64,000 bases of DNA from contig JAIXKT010000008.1 in NCBI GenBank assembly GCA_026932145.1, positions 1 through 64,000 on the forward strand, in the 5' to 3' direction. The position numbers and the translations under genes were made by a program. Positions within the stretch are counted from its first letter, which is position 1, and every line of letters starts with the position of its first letter. Positions 36,873 through 45,705 of this stretch are shown here, one piece after another. This DNA comes from Bacteroidia bacterium. GTDB lineage: Bacteria; Bacteroidota; Bacteroidia; J057; JAIXKT01. The notes beneath the pieces were generated by a model. That model ran no database searches. It saw nothing but the letters and a program-made list of their open reading frames with translations, and was not told where the DNA came from.

Positions 36873-36913
36873 AAAAAAGACTTCCTCAATTGTTTGATTT
36901 TAAGGAAGTCTTT
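36873..36913 (-). terminator. Strong intrinsic terminator between oah and dch
   Basis: A perfect 11-base stem (36876-36886 with 36903-36913, aaagacttcct/aggaagtcttt) has a 16-base loop and, on the minus strand, a TTTTTT tail. It starts five bases after the oah stop and splits the catabolic cluster into bcrC-to-oah and dch-korAB. Confidence 0.85.
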
Positions 36914-36917
36914 ATTT

Positions 36918-38021
36918 TTAGGCTGTTTCAGTTTTAAATTGTGGGGAAATTAGTTGGTGCATTTCATCGTTCCATTCTTTGCCTTCGGCTAAGAGTTGGC
37001 GAAGTTTCACAAAATCTACTTCACGGTTATTTTTTGGGCCATAATTAAAGGCGCGGAATCCGGCTTTGGCTTCCGTCATCATATTTAGGGCTAACCATTC
37101 TCTGCTGCTTTCTTTATTCATATCCCAATGTTCGAGTTTTTTCTTACGAACTTCGGTGAGTGTTTTGTGGAGGCAATTGGGGAAAGTGTGTAGCAATTTA
37201 GCGAGGAATTTATTTAATAATGCATCAAGCATCGTAAAATCAATCGTTCCTTTTGCCATAAGTTCTTTTCCTGCAGTGAGTTCTGTGCCTGTTTTCATAG
37301 ATCCGAAAATGATTCTGCCGTATTCATCGGCATATTTTTCGATGTTTATGAGTGGGTTAGGGATGAATTTTTCATCTACTTTTAGTACAGGAGCTATATC
37401 TGTGATGAGGCCGTGCATAAGTGCCTGATGGGCAGTCCATGGTTCACAGAGAGTTAGAGAGGCCATAGCTCGTTCTACGCCTACGTATAGGTGCAGGAAG
37501 TCGGTAGCTCCGCCAATGGCGGCACTGCCGTGTTTGGGTCCGGCTTGCCCAAAACGGGCTAAATCCGAGGCTATGGTAAAATCACAAGCCATACCAATTT
37601 CTTGGCCGCCGCCAATGCGCATCCCGTTTACCCTTGAAATAACCGGCTTCTCACATTTTAAAATACTGGAAACCATGTCATTAAACAAACGCATATATTG
37701 AGAATATTCCTGCGGATTTCCAGAATAATATTCAGCATATTCTTTGGTATTTCCGCCGGTGCAGAATGCTTTGTCTTCCGAACCTGTAAAAACAACCGCT
37801 ACAACGCTTCTGTCATTAGAAGCTTCCCCAAACGCCAAGATAACTTCTTTAACTGCTTTGGTTGTGTATGAGTTAAATTGTTTTGGATTATTTAGAATTA
37901 TCCACGCATTATACAAACCCTCAACCGGTGTGCCGTCAGTATTTAGGCAAGGGCGTTTTTCGTAGATAATATCTGTATATTGATAACCTTCTACTAAATT
38001 GTGATTTTTTAGAGTTTCCAT
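36918..38021 (-). CDS. oah: 6-oxocyclohex-1-ene-1-carbonyl-CoA hydrolase
   Basis: This crotonase-family hydrolase opens the ring by adding two waters to 6-oxocyclohex-1-ene-1-carbonyl-CoA to form 3-hydroxypimelyl-CoA. At 367 residues it is longer than hydratases, as expected for Oah/BamA. The family blocks 'YNAWIILNNPKQFNSYTTKAVKEV' (residues 39-62), 'FCTGGNTKEYAEYYSGNP' (about 86-103), 'RIGGGQEIGMACDF' and 'KHGSAAIGGATDFL' are all intact, and this combination is very specific. Oah is the marker enzyme for anaerobic benzoyl-CoA degradation. It follows had by 21 bases. Confidence 0.95.
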   Translation of the reverse strand: METLKNHNLVEGYQYTDIIYEKRPCLNTDGTPVEGLYNAWIILNNPKQFNSYTTKAVKEVILAFGEASNDRSVVAVVFTGSEDKAFCTGGNTKEYAEYYSGNPQEYSQYMRLFNDMVSSILKCEKPVISRVNGMRIGGGQEIGMACDFTIASDLARFGQAGPKHGSAAIGGATDFLHLYVGVERAMASLTLCEPWTAHQALMHGLITDIAPVLKVDEKFIPNPLINIEKYADEYGRIIFGSMKTGTELTAGKELMAKGTIDFTMLDALLNKFLAKLLHTFPNCLHKTLTEVRKKKLEHWDMNKESSREWLALNMMTEAKAGFRAFNYGPKNNREVDFVKLRQLLAEGKEWNDEMHQLISPQFKTETA

Positions 38022-38042
38022 AAAAGTTGTTTTATTAAATGT

Positions 38043-39098
38043 TTAGTTAAAATCCGGTACTAAAACAGAGCGTTTGTCGTATTTGTGTGCCAAAGTATTC
38101 TGAAATACTTCGTTAATTTTTGACATTGGAAAAGTTTGAACAAAATCGGTGATAGTCAGTTTTCCGGAGTCAATTAGTTCAACGACTTCGGGATAAAGTT
38201 CCGGTTTGCAACCCCATGTACCAATTAGTTTTGCATCGAAAGCCATGATATTGCTTAGGCGAATATCCGGTTTTGCCATTGTAAAGCCAACTATACTTAG
38301 GGTGGAGGTGTAGGTTATGAGGTTAAACGCAAGTTCTTGGCCGGCAGTAGTTCCAGATATTTCAAATATTTTCCAGCCATATTTGTGTGCACCTATTTCT
38401 TTGGCTATTTCTTTGACCTTTGCTTTAATGGCTTTTATGTCCATATTTTTGGAGTTAAGCACTGCATCTACTCCGTTCTTTTTGGCTGCTGCTAATTTTT
38501 CGTCGCTAATGTCTATTGCTAACACTTTGGCTCCCAATATTTTAGCTATTAACGCACCGTAAACACCTACACCGCCTACACCAATCACGATGGCCAAATC
38601 TCCGGCTTCTAACTCCGATTTTTTGATAACTTGATACGGTGTAGAAATGGCATCAGCAATAACGGCTAACTGCTCTAAGCTGTATTTTTCTAAAATACTT
38701 TCCGGAACGGGGCAAAGAAATTTATGCGGTACCACAATATGGGATGCAAACCCTCCATGAAAATCATTTCCGGGCATCAGTTGGTTTTGGCAAATATTAC
38801 TGCGTCCTTTTTTGCAGAGTTCACAATCTCCGCAGGGTAGCACTGCCGGTATAATTACCTTTTTATCAAGAAGATGTGCTGGGCCTTTGATAACTGTGCC
38901 ACTGATTTCATGGCCTAATGTCAGCGGTAATTCTTTTTTTGTTTTAACGCCATCGTGCCAAAAACTCAAATCTGTATGGCATACGCCGCAGCCGGCAATC
39001 TTTACTAAGGCATCCTGATCCGAAATATTCGGTATATCCGACTCCACCAATTTAAAATCGGCTTTTAGCTCGGTCATCTGATATTGATACAATTTCAT
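38043..39098 (-). CDS. had: 6-hydroxycyclohex-1-ene-1-carbonyl-CoA dehydrogenase
   Basis: This NAD-dependent, zinc-containing alcohol dehydrogenase has 351 residues. The catalytic zinc ligands are in 'GCGVCHTDLSF' and 'LGHEISGTV'. The structural zinc has four Cys in 'CGDCELCKKGRSNIC' (about residues 92-106). The Rossmann motif is 'VIGVGGVGVYGALIAKILGA' (about 171-190). It oxidises the Dch product to the 6-oxo compound used by Oah. The exact identity rests on position between oah and the beta-oxidation fusion as well as on sequence. Confidence 0.92.
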   Translation of the reverse strand: MKLYQYQMTELKADFKLVESDIPNISDQDALVKIAGCGVCHTDLSFWHDGVKTKKELPLTLGHEISGTVIKGPAHLLDKKVIIPAVLPCGDCELCKKGRSNICQNQLMPGNDFHGGFASHIVVPHKFLCPVPESILEKYSLEQLAVIADAISTPYQVIKKSELEAGDLAIVIGVGGVGVYGALIAKILGAKVLAIDISDEKLAAAKKNGVDAVLNSKNMDIKAIKAKVKEIAKEIGAHKYGWKIFEISGTTAGQELAFNLITYTSTLSIVGFTMAKPDIRLSNIMAFDAKLIGTWGCKPELYPEVVELIDSGKLTITDFVQTFPMSKINEVFQNTLAHKYDKRSVLVPDFN

Positions 39099-39116
39099 GT
39101 TGTTATTTATTATTTT

Positions 39117-41207
39117 TTATGCTTGCATCATTTTGTCGTATTCTGCGCCGATTCTTCCTTTTCGGCAAAGCGGATTTACCATAAAATCACCAGATAACTT
39201 AGCCTGAACGTGGATTGATTCGGCAATACTTGCATTGCAAGAGTTTTCAATACAAGCGGTAATCGCTTTACGTGCTTCTAACAATCCGGCATCTTGTGAG
39301 GGCGTTATATTCGCCTCTTCAAAATTCAGTTTTCCAAGGGGAGTATTGATTAGCAGACGTTTAGGTAAAGCATTTTCGCCTTCTTGTAAGATCTGCCAGA
39401 TTTTCTGTAATGAATTTTCTGCGGTATCGGCAAAGTCTGTTAGCCAGCCAATGGTATCTTTTGCTTTAAAGGATTTTCCTTCTATGAGCATTTTCAGCAG
39501 ATTTTTACGCATTTCCGGCTTAGCTTTTCGGATTGCCCAATGGCAGCCCTCCATACCGGGTATTACCGGCAAGGTAACTTCCGGCATTGCTAAGGTAGCA
39601 TCTTGAACCGCAAAAAGATAATGACAGTGCATCATAAGTTCTAACATTCCGCCCATACAACGTTTGCCATTGATAAAACCAATAGAAATCTCAAACTCAT
39701 GATGCAGTCTTCTGGCTGTTTCTGACCAAGAATATGCAATATGCGCTCCTTGCTTGGGGTCGGTAACGGCGGGGAAAAATTCCGTAATATCGGCACCAAC
39801 CATCTGTGTGGATAGATGAAAATCACCGGTTAAAACAACCCTTTTGATTTGATGCTGCTTTAACCAATCTATGGCACGGTTTAATTCCGCATCAACATCC
39901 CAACTATAACTTTCTCTGCTTAGAGTGATAACTCCCACGGAACCATCATGCTCTGCATTCACATATAGTTGTTGCCATTCGGGGGTATCCATATTCTTAA
40001 AAACATCCGGATACCACGCTGTTTCGGCAGCCTGCGGAATAAGTTGATGATATGCTTGTATGGTTTTAAAAACTTGTTCACTACCTGTTTTTCTGGCAGT
40101 AGCTATCATTCCTTTGGTAAACTGCGCACAAAGTTCTCCAATAGCATTCATGGTAGCAAAATCAGCCCGCTTCTCATGAATCATGATAGAAGTCATCTGG
40201 AATAATGCGCCCAAAATAATGTCTTTCAATATTACGGATTCGTCGTCTGCCAAATTCCAGTTAACTAAGGGACGAAAATGGTCTGGCGGATACCAATTTT
40301 GGCCGCTATCTTTACGTTCTGTAAGTTCTTGAACCGGCGTAAATAGGTTTCCATAGTGCTGGCCAAGATGATATAAGCATGACCAAGTTAAGAAATTAGA
40401 ACCTTTTGCACCAATAACATCGTGTGCTCGGAAAGGATTCGGGCCAATTAACCGCCTAATGTATTTGTCTATTTTCCAATAAGGTGTGTTGGTAATGTTG
40501 GCAAATTGAATACTTGCCTGCAACAATCCGCAAAAGAATACATCCAAAACAAATGACCAGTCATCGCTTACTTGAACGGGAATCAGGCCAAGCGACCAAA
40601 GCAATTGTGTTTGTGGTGTAACCGAAGGTTCTACAACTTCAAAGATTTTGTTAATCTCATGGGGAAAAGCAGGGTGAGCAATACTCACGCCTAACTGGGC
40701 AGATGGAAAACCGGACGTTACCGAAAAAATATGAATATCCGGAAATTCTTTTTTAAAGAGTGCATAGTGTGCCTTTTTCAGCTCCAAATTTTCCGGAATA
40801 GCTTCCAATAAAAATGTAGGATTATAGCTTTTGACAACCGGCGGGAGGGAGTTTCCGTCATAATTTAAGCGAATGACGTTTTTTAGAATATCATTCGCGG
40901 CTTCGCGCCCAAAAGAGTTAAGTAGTTGTTGGGTTTGCTGGTTAAAGCCGTCTGCAGAGCAGGGTAGGTCAAGGGCAATGATAGGGACGTTATAGGGAGC
41001 TAATCGGGAAGCAAATTGCATCACTTTACCGGCTCCAACGATGCCGTTAGCACCGGTTATTACCAATGCGCCGCGATTTTCTTTTTCTCCAAAAACTTGA
41101 TTAACAAGTCTTTCTGTATCTATTGGAAGTTTTCCGTTTTTGATAATATCGAGTACGCTGCCCAAACCGAGGGCTTCTAACGTAGAGGGTCTTAGATAGT
41201 TATTCAT
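39117..41207 (-). CDS. Bifunctional 3-hydroxyacyl-CoA dehydrogenase / enoyl-CoA hydratase, reversed order
   Basis: In this 696-residue fusion the Rossmann NAD-binding domain comes first ('VITGANGIVGAGKVMQFASRL', residues 48-68) with an HCDH-type core ('SVTSGFPSAQLGVSIAHPAFP', about 165-185), and a crotonase domain follows (about 435-690). The crotonase part keeps both Glu positions ('GGMLELMMHC' and 'MPEVTLPVIPGMEG'). In FadB/FadJ the hydratase comes first, so the order is inverted here. It probably carries out beta-oxidation of 3-hydroxypimelyl-CoA and the following steps. It lies 18 bases before had and 13 after the thiolase gene. Confidence 0.85.
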   Translation of the reverse strand: MNNYLRPSTLEALGLGSVLDIIKNGKLPIDTERLVNQVFGEKENRGALVITGANGIVGAGKVMQFASRLAPYNVPIIALDLPCSADGFNQQTQQLLNSFGREAANDILKNVIRLNYDGNSLPPVVKSYNPTFLLEAIPENLELKKAHYALFKKEFPDIHIFSVTSGFPSAQLGVSIAHPAFPHEINKIFEVVEPSVTPQTQLLWSLGLIPVQVSDDWSFVLDVFFCGLLQASIQFANITNTPYWKIDKYIRRLIGPNPFRAHDVIGAKGSNFLTWSCLYHLGQHYGNLFTPVQELTERKDSGQNWYPPDHFRPLVNWNLADDESVILKDIILGALFQMTSIMIHEKRADFATMNAIGELCAQFTKGMIATARKTGSEQVFKTIQAYHQLIPQAAETAWYPDVFKNMDTPEWQQLYVNAEHDGSVGVITLSRESYSWDVDAELNRAIDWLKQHQIKRVVLTGDFHLSTQMVGADITEFFPAVTDPKQGAHIAYSWSETARRLHHEFEISIGFINGKRCMGGMLELMMHCHYLFAVQDATLAMPEVTLPVIPGMEGCHWAIRKAKPEMRKNLLKMLIEGKSFKAKDTIGWLTDFADTAENSLQKIWQILQEGENALPKRLLINTPLGKLNFEEANITPSQDAGLLEARKAITACIENSCNASIAESIHVQAKLSGDFMVNPLCRKGRIGAEYDKMMQA

Positions 41208-41220
41208 AGAGTACGTTTTG

Positions 41221-42417
41221 TTAGTTTACTTTAAAAATAGCGGCAATTCCGACATCTCCTGCGGCGCAGCCAAAAATCAATACATAACCGCCACCTAACT
41301 CAACGGCTTCTTCTAAGGCTTCGATAACAACTCGGGTTAGGGTTGGCCCTTGTGGATGACCAAAAACAAGCGGACTCCCGTTGTTATTCATCTTTTTCCA
41401 GTCATAGTTCATCACTTTGGCAAAAACGGCATCATTTACAGCAAAAGGATTGTGGTCTTTTACGACCGCCATATCTTCTAAGGTGAGCCCCGTTTGGAGT
41501 AATAGCTTTTGGACGGCGAGTGCCGGAGCTTCCGGCATACAAGATACGCCTACCCGAATTTCTGTTTTGGCTATAAAAGTGATTTCTACTTCTGGCTTAC
41601 GGCTTAGTTGTTTTGCTTTTTCTCTTGAAGTTACTAACAGTGTAGCCATACCGTCTGAGGCATGGGTTTGGGAACCGCCGGTTACGCAAGAGTCAAGTTC
41701 ACGCATAGCACGTAATGTTTCTAAAGAAATTTTTCGAACTCCTAAATCATCATCAATTTTTCCAAGTGGCTTCCCTTGAATATTTAACACATCAAGCGGC
41801 ACAGTTACTTTGTTGAGGAATCCGGATTGTTTTCCGTTGAAATATTGTTCATAGCGGTAGGCTGTTAGTTCATCTATTTCTCTGCGGTCAATTTTATATT
41901 TTCTGGCTACGGTTCCGGCAGAGGTTATCATTGCTTTTCCGGTGGAGGGGTCAAAGCCAAAGTTATCCCAAACGTCGCTAATGACTTCGGTTCTTCGGTA
42001 GGCTCTTCTTTCTGGGAAAACGCCTACGGGTGAGTCGCTGGTTCTATCAAATGTCAAAACGCCTACGGTATCGCTGGCTCCCGATTGAACTTGGCCGGCA
42101 GCTAACACAACGGCTTGCAATCCGGTTGCGCAGGCTTGCTCTATGTGATAGCCGGGAATACGTCTTCCGACACAGTTAGCTACTACGGTAGCATTCCAAA
42201 ACTTAAAATGCCACGGCACAGTAGAACCAATTATCAGATAATCCAGATGGCTGGTAGATACATTTCTTTTTCCCATAATTCTGGCCATAGCTTCTCCGGC
42301 AAACTGGCCAATGTTTACCTCTGCCAGCGGGGAACTCTGCCACGCCGGGAAAAAACTGCTTCCCCAAGTTCCATAAGGTAGATAAGCTCGTGGAAAAACA
42401 GATTGAACTTCTTTCAT
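41221..42417 (-). CDS. Thiolase-family acyl-CoA acetyltransferase
   Basis: The 398-residue thiolase-fold protein has its nucleophile Cys in 'IEQACATGLQAVVLA' near residue 92. The second part has 'VKDHNPFAVND' where typical thiolases have NEAF, 'GHPQGPTLTRVV' for GHPxGxSG, and 'FGCAAGDVGIA' for CxGGGxG, so it is a divergent member. It should cleave 3-oxopimelyl-CoA (and perhaps later C6/C4 intermediates) with CoA, and operon position supports this. It sits between the tryptophanase-like gene and the HCDH/ECH fusion, with a 66-base gap upstream. Confidence 0.82.
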   Translation of the reverse strand: MKEVQSVFPRAYLPYGTWGSSFFPAWQSSPLAEVNIGQFAGEAMARIMGKRNVSTSHLDYLIIGSTVPWHFKFWNATVVANCVGRRIPGYHIEQACATGLQAVVLAAGQVQSGASDTVGVLTFDRTSDSPVGVFPERRAYRRTEVISDVWDNFGFDPSTGKAMITSAGTVARKYKIDRREIDELTAYRYEQYFNGKQSGFLNKVTVPLDVLNIQGKPLGKIDDDLGVRKISLETLRAMRELDSCVTGGSQTHASDGMATLLVTSREKAKQLSRKPEVEITFIAKTEIRVGVSCMPEAPALAVQKLLLQTGLTLEDMAVVKDHNPFAVNDAVFAKVMNYDWKKMNNNGSPLVFGHPQGPTLTRVVIEALEEAVELGGGYVLIFGCAAGDVGIAAIFKVN

Positions 42418-42483
42418 ATTTAAAAAACGCTAAAATTCGATGTTTTTGGGTGTTATTGTATAGTTGGCAAAGATTAGTTTTTA

Positions 42484-43866
42484 TTAGCTTAATCTTTCAA
42501 ACTTAGCTGTAAAATGTCTTAAAAATGGCGGTTCTTCCGTGATTTTATAGCCTTTAACGGTATCTTTTTCCTTCAAAATCTCTGAAAAGGTTTCGATAAC
42601 ATATTCTATATGGCTTTGGGTATAAACTCTTCGGGGAATGGCTAAACGCACGAGTTCCATTGAGGCGGGAATTAATTTTCCGTTTTCATCATATTTTCCA
42701 AACATAACCGACCCGATTTCTACGCATCTGATACCGGCTTTGAGATAAAGTTCAGCTACCAATGCTTGCCCGGGATATTCATGTGGCGGAATATGCGGAT
42801 AAAGTTTTTTGGCATCTATGTAAACAGCATGGCCACCTATTGGCATCATAACTGGAATCCCTAATTTATGAAGGTGTTCTCCTAAATAGGTAGTGCTTTT
42901 AATGCGGTATTCTAAATAACTTGGGCTAAAAATCTCTTGGAGGCCGATTGCTAAGGCTTCCATATCTCTGCCGGATAATCCACCGTAGGTAGCAAAACCT
43001 TCCGTAATGATTAATAGATTTCTACAGGCATCTGCCAGTGTTTTATCTCTAAGGGATAAAAAGCCTCCCATATTCACTAAGGCATCTTTTTTGGAACTCA
43101 TTACTGATCCGTCCGTGTAAGAAAACATTTCTTGGGCAATTTCTTCATAAGATTTGTTTTCAAAGCCGGGTTCTCTGTGTTTGATGAAGTAGGCATTTTC
43201 GGCAACACGGCAGCAGTCTAATAGCAGCAATACGTTGTGTTTTTTGCAAACATGATGTGCCTCACGCATATTTTGCATACTTGCCGGCTGGCCGCCGCCG
43301 CTATTGTTCGTAACTGTAATAATCACAGCAGCGATATTTGCAGCACCTTTTTCAAGAATTAAGGATTCTAAACGGCTTATGTCTAAATTTCCCTTAAATG
43401 GATGAATGAGTGCCGAATCGTTTGCTTCCGAAATCGGAATATCAATAGCTTCAGCACCGGAAAATTCGATATTTGCTCGTGTCGTATCAAAATGCGTGTT
43501 GCTGATAAAATATTTTCCTTTTCCCCCTAAATGGCTGTATAAGATGCGTTCGGCAGCTCTCCCTTGGTGGGTAGGCAAAATAAATTCGTGCCCAGTTAAA
43601 TGACGAACGGCATTTTCCATTTTGTGCCAAGATTTAGAACCAGCATAGGATTCATCGCCCAGCATTATGCCTGCCCATTGTTCAGCACTCATAGCAGAAG
43701 TTCCGCTATCAGTTAAAAAGTCAATGATTACTTGGTCAGAATTTAGCAAAAATGGATTGTAATGAGCTTGTTGCAGATACTGAATACGTTCTGCTTCGGT
43801 ACTCATCTGGATATGCTCTATGGATTTGATTTTGAATGGCTCTATGATTACGGTGTGCTTCATCAA
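42484..43866 (-). CDS. Beta-eliminating lyase, tryptophanase-like
   Basis: This PLP enzyme of the tryptophanase/tyrosine phenol-lyase family has 460 residues. The PLP-Lys lies in 'MSSKKDALVNMGG' near residue 258. 'DFLTDSGTSAMSAEQWAGIMLGDESYAGS' and 'LPTHQGRAAERI' are family blocks. At two selectivity positions it follows tryptophanase: Asp in 'HFDTTRANI' (TPL has Thr) and Ile in 'GIRCVEIGS' (TPL has Arg). It would release indole or another leaving group, pyruvate and ammonia from an amino acid. It lies three bases after the KPR-activase fusion. The actual substrate is uncertain. Confidence 0.8.
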   Translation of the reverse strand: MMKHTVIIEPFKIKSIEHIQMSTEAERIQYLQQAHYNPFLLNSDQVIIDFLTDSGTSAMSAEQWAGIMLGDESYAGSKSWHKMENAVRHLTGHEFILPTHQGRAAERILYSHLGGKGKYFISNTHFDTTRANIEFSGAEAIDIPISEANDSALIHPFKGNLDISRLESLILEKGAANIAAVIITVTNNSGGGQPASMQNMREAHHVCKKHNVLLLLDCCRVAENAYFIKHREPGFENKSYEEIAQEMFSYTDGSVMSSKKDALVNMGGFLSLRDKTLADACRNLLIITEGFATYGGLSGRDMEALAIGLQEIFSPSYLEYRIKSTTYLGEHLHKLGIPVMMPIGGHAVYIDAKKLYPHIPPHEYPGQALVAELYLKAGIRCVEIGSVMFGKYDENGKLIPASMELVRLAIPRRVYTQSHIEYVIETFSEILKEKDTVKGYKITEEPPFLRHFTAKFERLS

Positions 43867-43869
43867 TTA

Positions 43870-45705
43870 TTATTTAGATATTGTTGTTTCGAGTTTTGGG
43901 CTGTGTTGTTTTTGAAAAACTTGTTTCGCGATAGTGGCTGCGCCGAAAGCAACTATAAATTGTGGATTTTGGATGATTTTGATGTCTTTCTTAAATTTTT
44001 CATTTAAAATATCTTTCAAAAAGGGGTGGTGAGCGATTACGCCGCCTATCATATAGGTTGGTATTCCGGGGTCAAGGCGCATTTTAGCAACTCTATTGGC
44101 AATTGAGATATAAATACCTCGGGCGATGTCTTCTAATTTCATTCCGTCAAAAATCCAGTTCATAATTTCTGTTTTGGCAAAAACGGTGCAGAAGCTGTTT
44201 AGTTCTTTGTCATATTTAGACAAGGCTGCTAAGTTGCTCATTTCTGAGATATTAATATTTGCCCGTTCGGCTATTTCGGCTAAAAAAGAGCCTGTTCCGG
44301 CGGCGCATTTATCGTTCATATAAAAGTTTTCTACGCTGTTGTCTTTATCACAGCGGATTACCTTGATGTCTTCGCCACCGATGTCTATGATATTTTTTTC
44401 ACCGGGATAATAGGCCGAGGCACCGGCAGCAGCACAATTGATTTCGGTTTTTACAATATCTGTTTCTGTAAAATGCTTACGTCCGTAGCCGGTTGCGCAA
44501 CTGTATTTTACTCTAAAAGAAGAATTTATGGCCATCATGACATTTTTGAAGGCTTGTTTATCGTTGGTCATGGTGGGTAAGAAATACTGGAATACAGCGG
44601 TTCCTTGTTCATCAACAACTGAAAACTTAGCGTATGCAGAGCCTAAATCAATCCCTAAAAAGCAATCTTGGTTTTTATAGTTTGTAATAATTGCCTGTTT
44701 GTTGATAACACCTTTTCCCAGAATTAGGCGGGAAACATCGTTTTGGTTTCCGGGTATGCGGGAAATGATATTTTTGTTGGTCATGGCCTTTACCATGTTG
44801 GTAAAGGATAAATTTAGTGAAGTTCTTACGTAGTGTTTTCGTCCGTATTCAACGATTTTCCCGTTAAAGTAATCTATTTCAGTTTGTTTTCCTTGGATCA
44901 AGTCCAGGGCGAGGGACGGGAAGTGGTCTCCGCCTTTTTTCAAGTAACGCATACACAGGCGGATGAAGTCATCGGAGAATCTGATTTTTTCTTTTTCAGC
45001 AACTTCTAAGCCTTCATTGATAATTTGTTCAACAAGTTCTGCGGTGTCTGGGTCAGCCATTGCTTCGGCCATCGTTAGGCGGCCTACTCCGCAAAGTGGG
45101 CTTAAAGCTGCATTTAAAATCGTTTTTTGCCAAACCTGTTTGGTTAAGGCAAAAGAATCAACAACTTTGGTTTCCAAGCCAGCTTGTGTCAAAAGTTCAG
45201 CAAGTTCTTGGGCTTTTGTGTGTTGAGAATCATTAACAGAACCGATATAGTTAGGTGGGTTAAAAAAGGCTACTTTTACGGTGTTGGGAGTAGCCATATT
45301 TCCGGCAAAATTGACAACCATTCGTAGGACTTTCAGTTCTCCAAAGGTTGGAATAAACATATCTTCTATATCAATTCCGTTTTGGGCGATTACTACGGTC
45401 AATTTTTCTGAGTTTAGGCTGGCAGCTTCTTGCAGTGCTTCATCTACTTGATACGACTTGGTGGCGAAGATAAGATAATCAAGATTTAGTGCTGCAAAGT
45501 CGCTTATTTTTTCATAGACAGTTACCTTAGAGGTGCTTTGAAATACACTTTCTAAAATAAGGCCGTTTTCTAAAATTTTATTGCGTTTAACTTCATTTCT
45601 GATACATAAAGCGGCTTCACAGCCGGATTCATGGAGTTTAGCCGCTAAAATAATACCGATTGGACCTGCCCCTATAATTCCGACTTTCAGGTTTTTAAGG
45701 TTCAT
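43870..45705 (-). CDS. Fusion: ketopantoate-reductase-like domain + CoA-enzyme activase ATPase
   Basis: The 611-residue protein joins two unrelated enzymes. Residues 1-300 are ApbA/PanE-type: a Rossmann 'KVGIIGAGPIGIILAAKL' and a C-terminal helical domain with the Lys region 'TKQVWQKTILNAALSPLCGVG' and 'TEIDYFNGKIVEYGRKH'. Residues about 341-611 are an ASKHA BcrAD/BadFG-type activase: 'CFLGIDLGSAYAKFSVV', 'NIIDIGGEDIKVI', cluster Cys in 'NDKCAAGTGSFLAEIAER' and 'FCTVFAKTE', and 'YMIGGVIAHHPFLKD'. Such activases use ATP to push an electron into a HgdB/BcrB-type enzyme. The gene overlaps the HgdB-like gene by four bases, so that protein is the likely partner. I know of no described fusion of this kind. 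Confidence 0.85.
   Translation of the reverse strand: MNLKNLKVGIIGAGPIGIILAAKLHESGCEAALCIRNEVKRNKILENGLILESVFQSTSKVTVYEKISDFAALNLDYLIFATKSYQVDEALQEAASLNSEKLTVVIAQNGIDIEDMFIPTFGELKVLRMVVNFAGNMATPNTVKVAFFNPPNYIGSVNDSQHTKAQELAELLTQAGLETKVVDSFALTKQVWQKTILNAALSPLCGVGRLTMAEAMADPDTAELVEQIINEGLEVAEKEKIRFSDDFIRLCMRYLKKGGDHFPSLALDLIQGKQTEIDYFNGKIVEYGRKHYVRTSLNLSFTNMVKAMTNKNIISRIPGNQNDVSRLILGKGVINKQAIITNYKNQDCFLGIDLGSAYAKFSVVDEQGTAVFQYFLPTMTNDKQAFKNVMMAINSSFRVKYSCATGYGRKHFTETDIVKTEINCAAAGASAYYPGEKNIIDIGGEDIKVIRCDKDNSVENFYMNDKCAAGTGSFLAEIAERANINISEMSNLAALSKYDKELNSFCTVFAKTEIMNWIFDGMKLEDIARGIYISIANRVAKMRLDPGIPTYMIGGVIAHHPFLKDILNEKFKKDIKIIQNPQFIVAFGAATIAKQVFQKQHSPKLETTISK

Noticed and set aside
39235-39606. 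Plus-strand 123-residue frame opposite the HCDH/ECH fusion
   Set aside because: It is antisense to the crotonase domain, whose motifs are conserved; no start context or motif supports it.
42484-43866. Tyrosine phenol-lyase
   Set aside because: The phenol-lyase-specific Arg (SMERG region) is Ile here (VEIGS), and the TTT before the Arg is DTT as in tryptophanase. The broader family call is kept.
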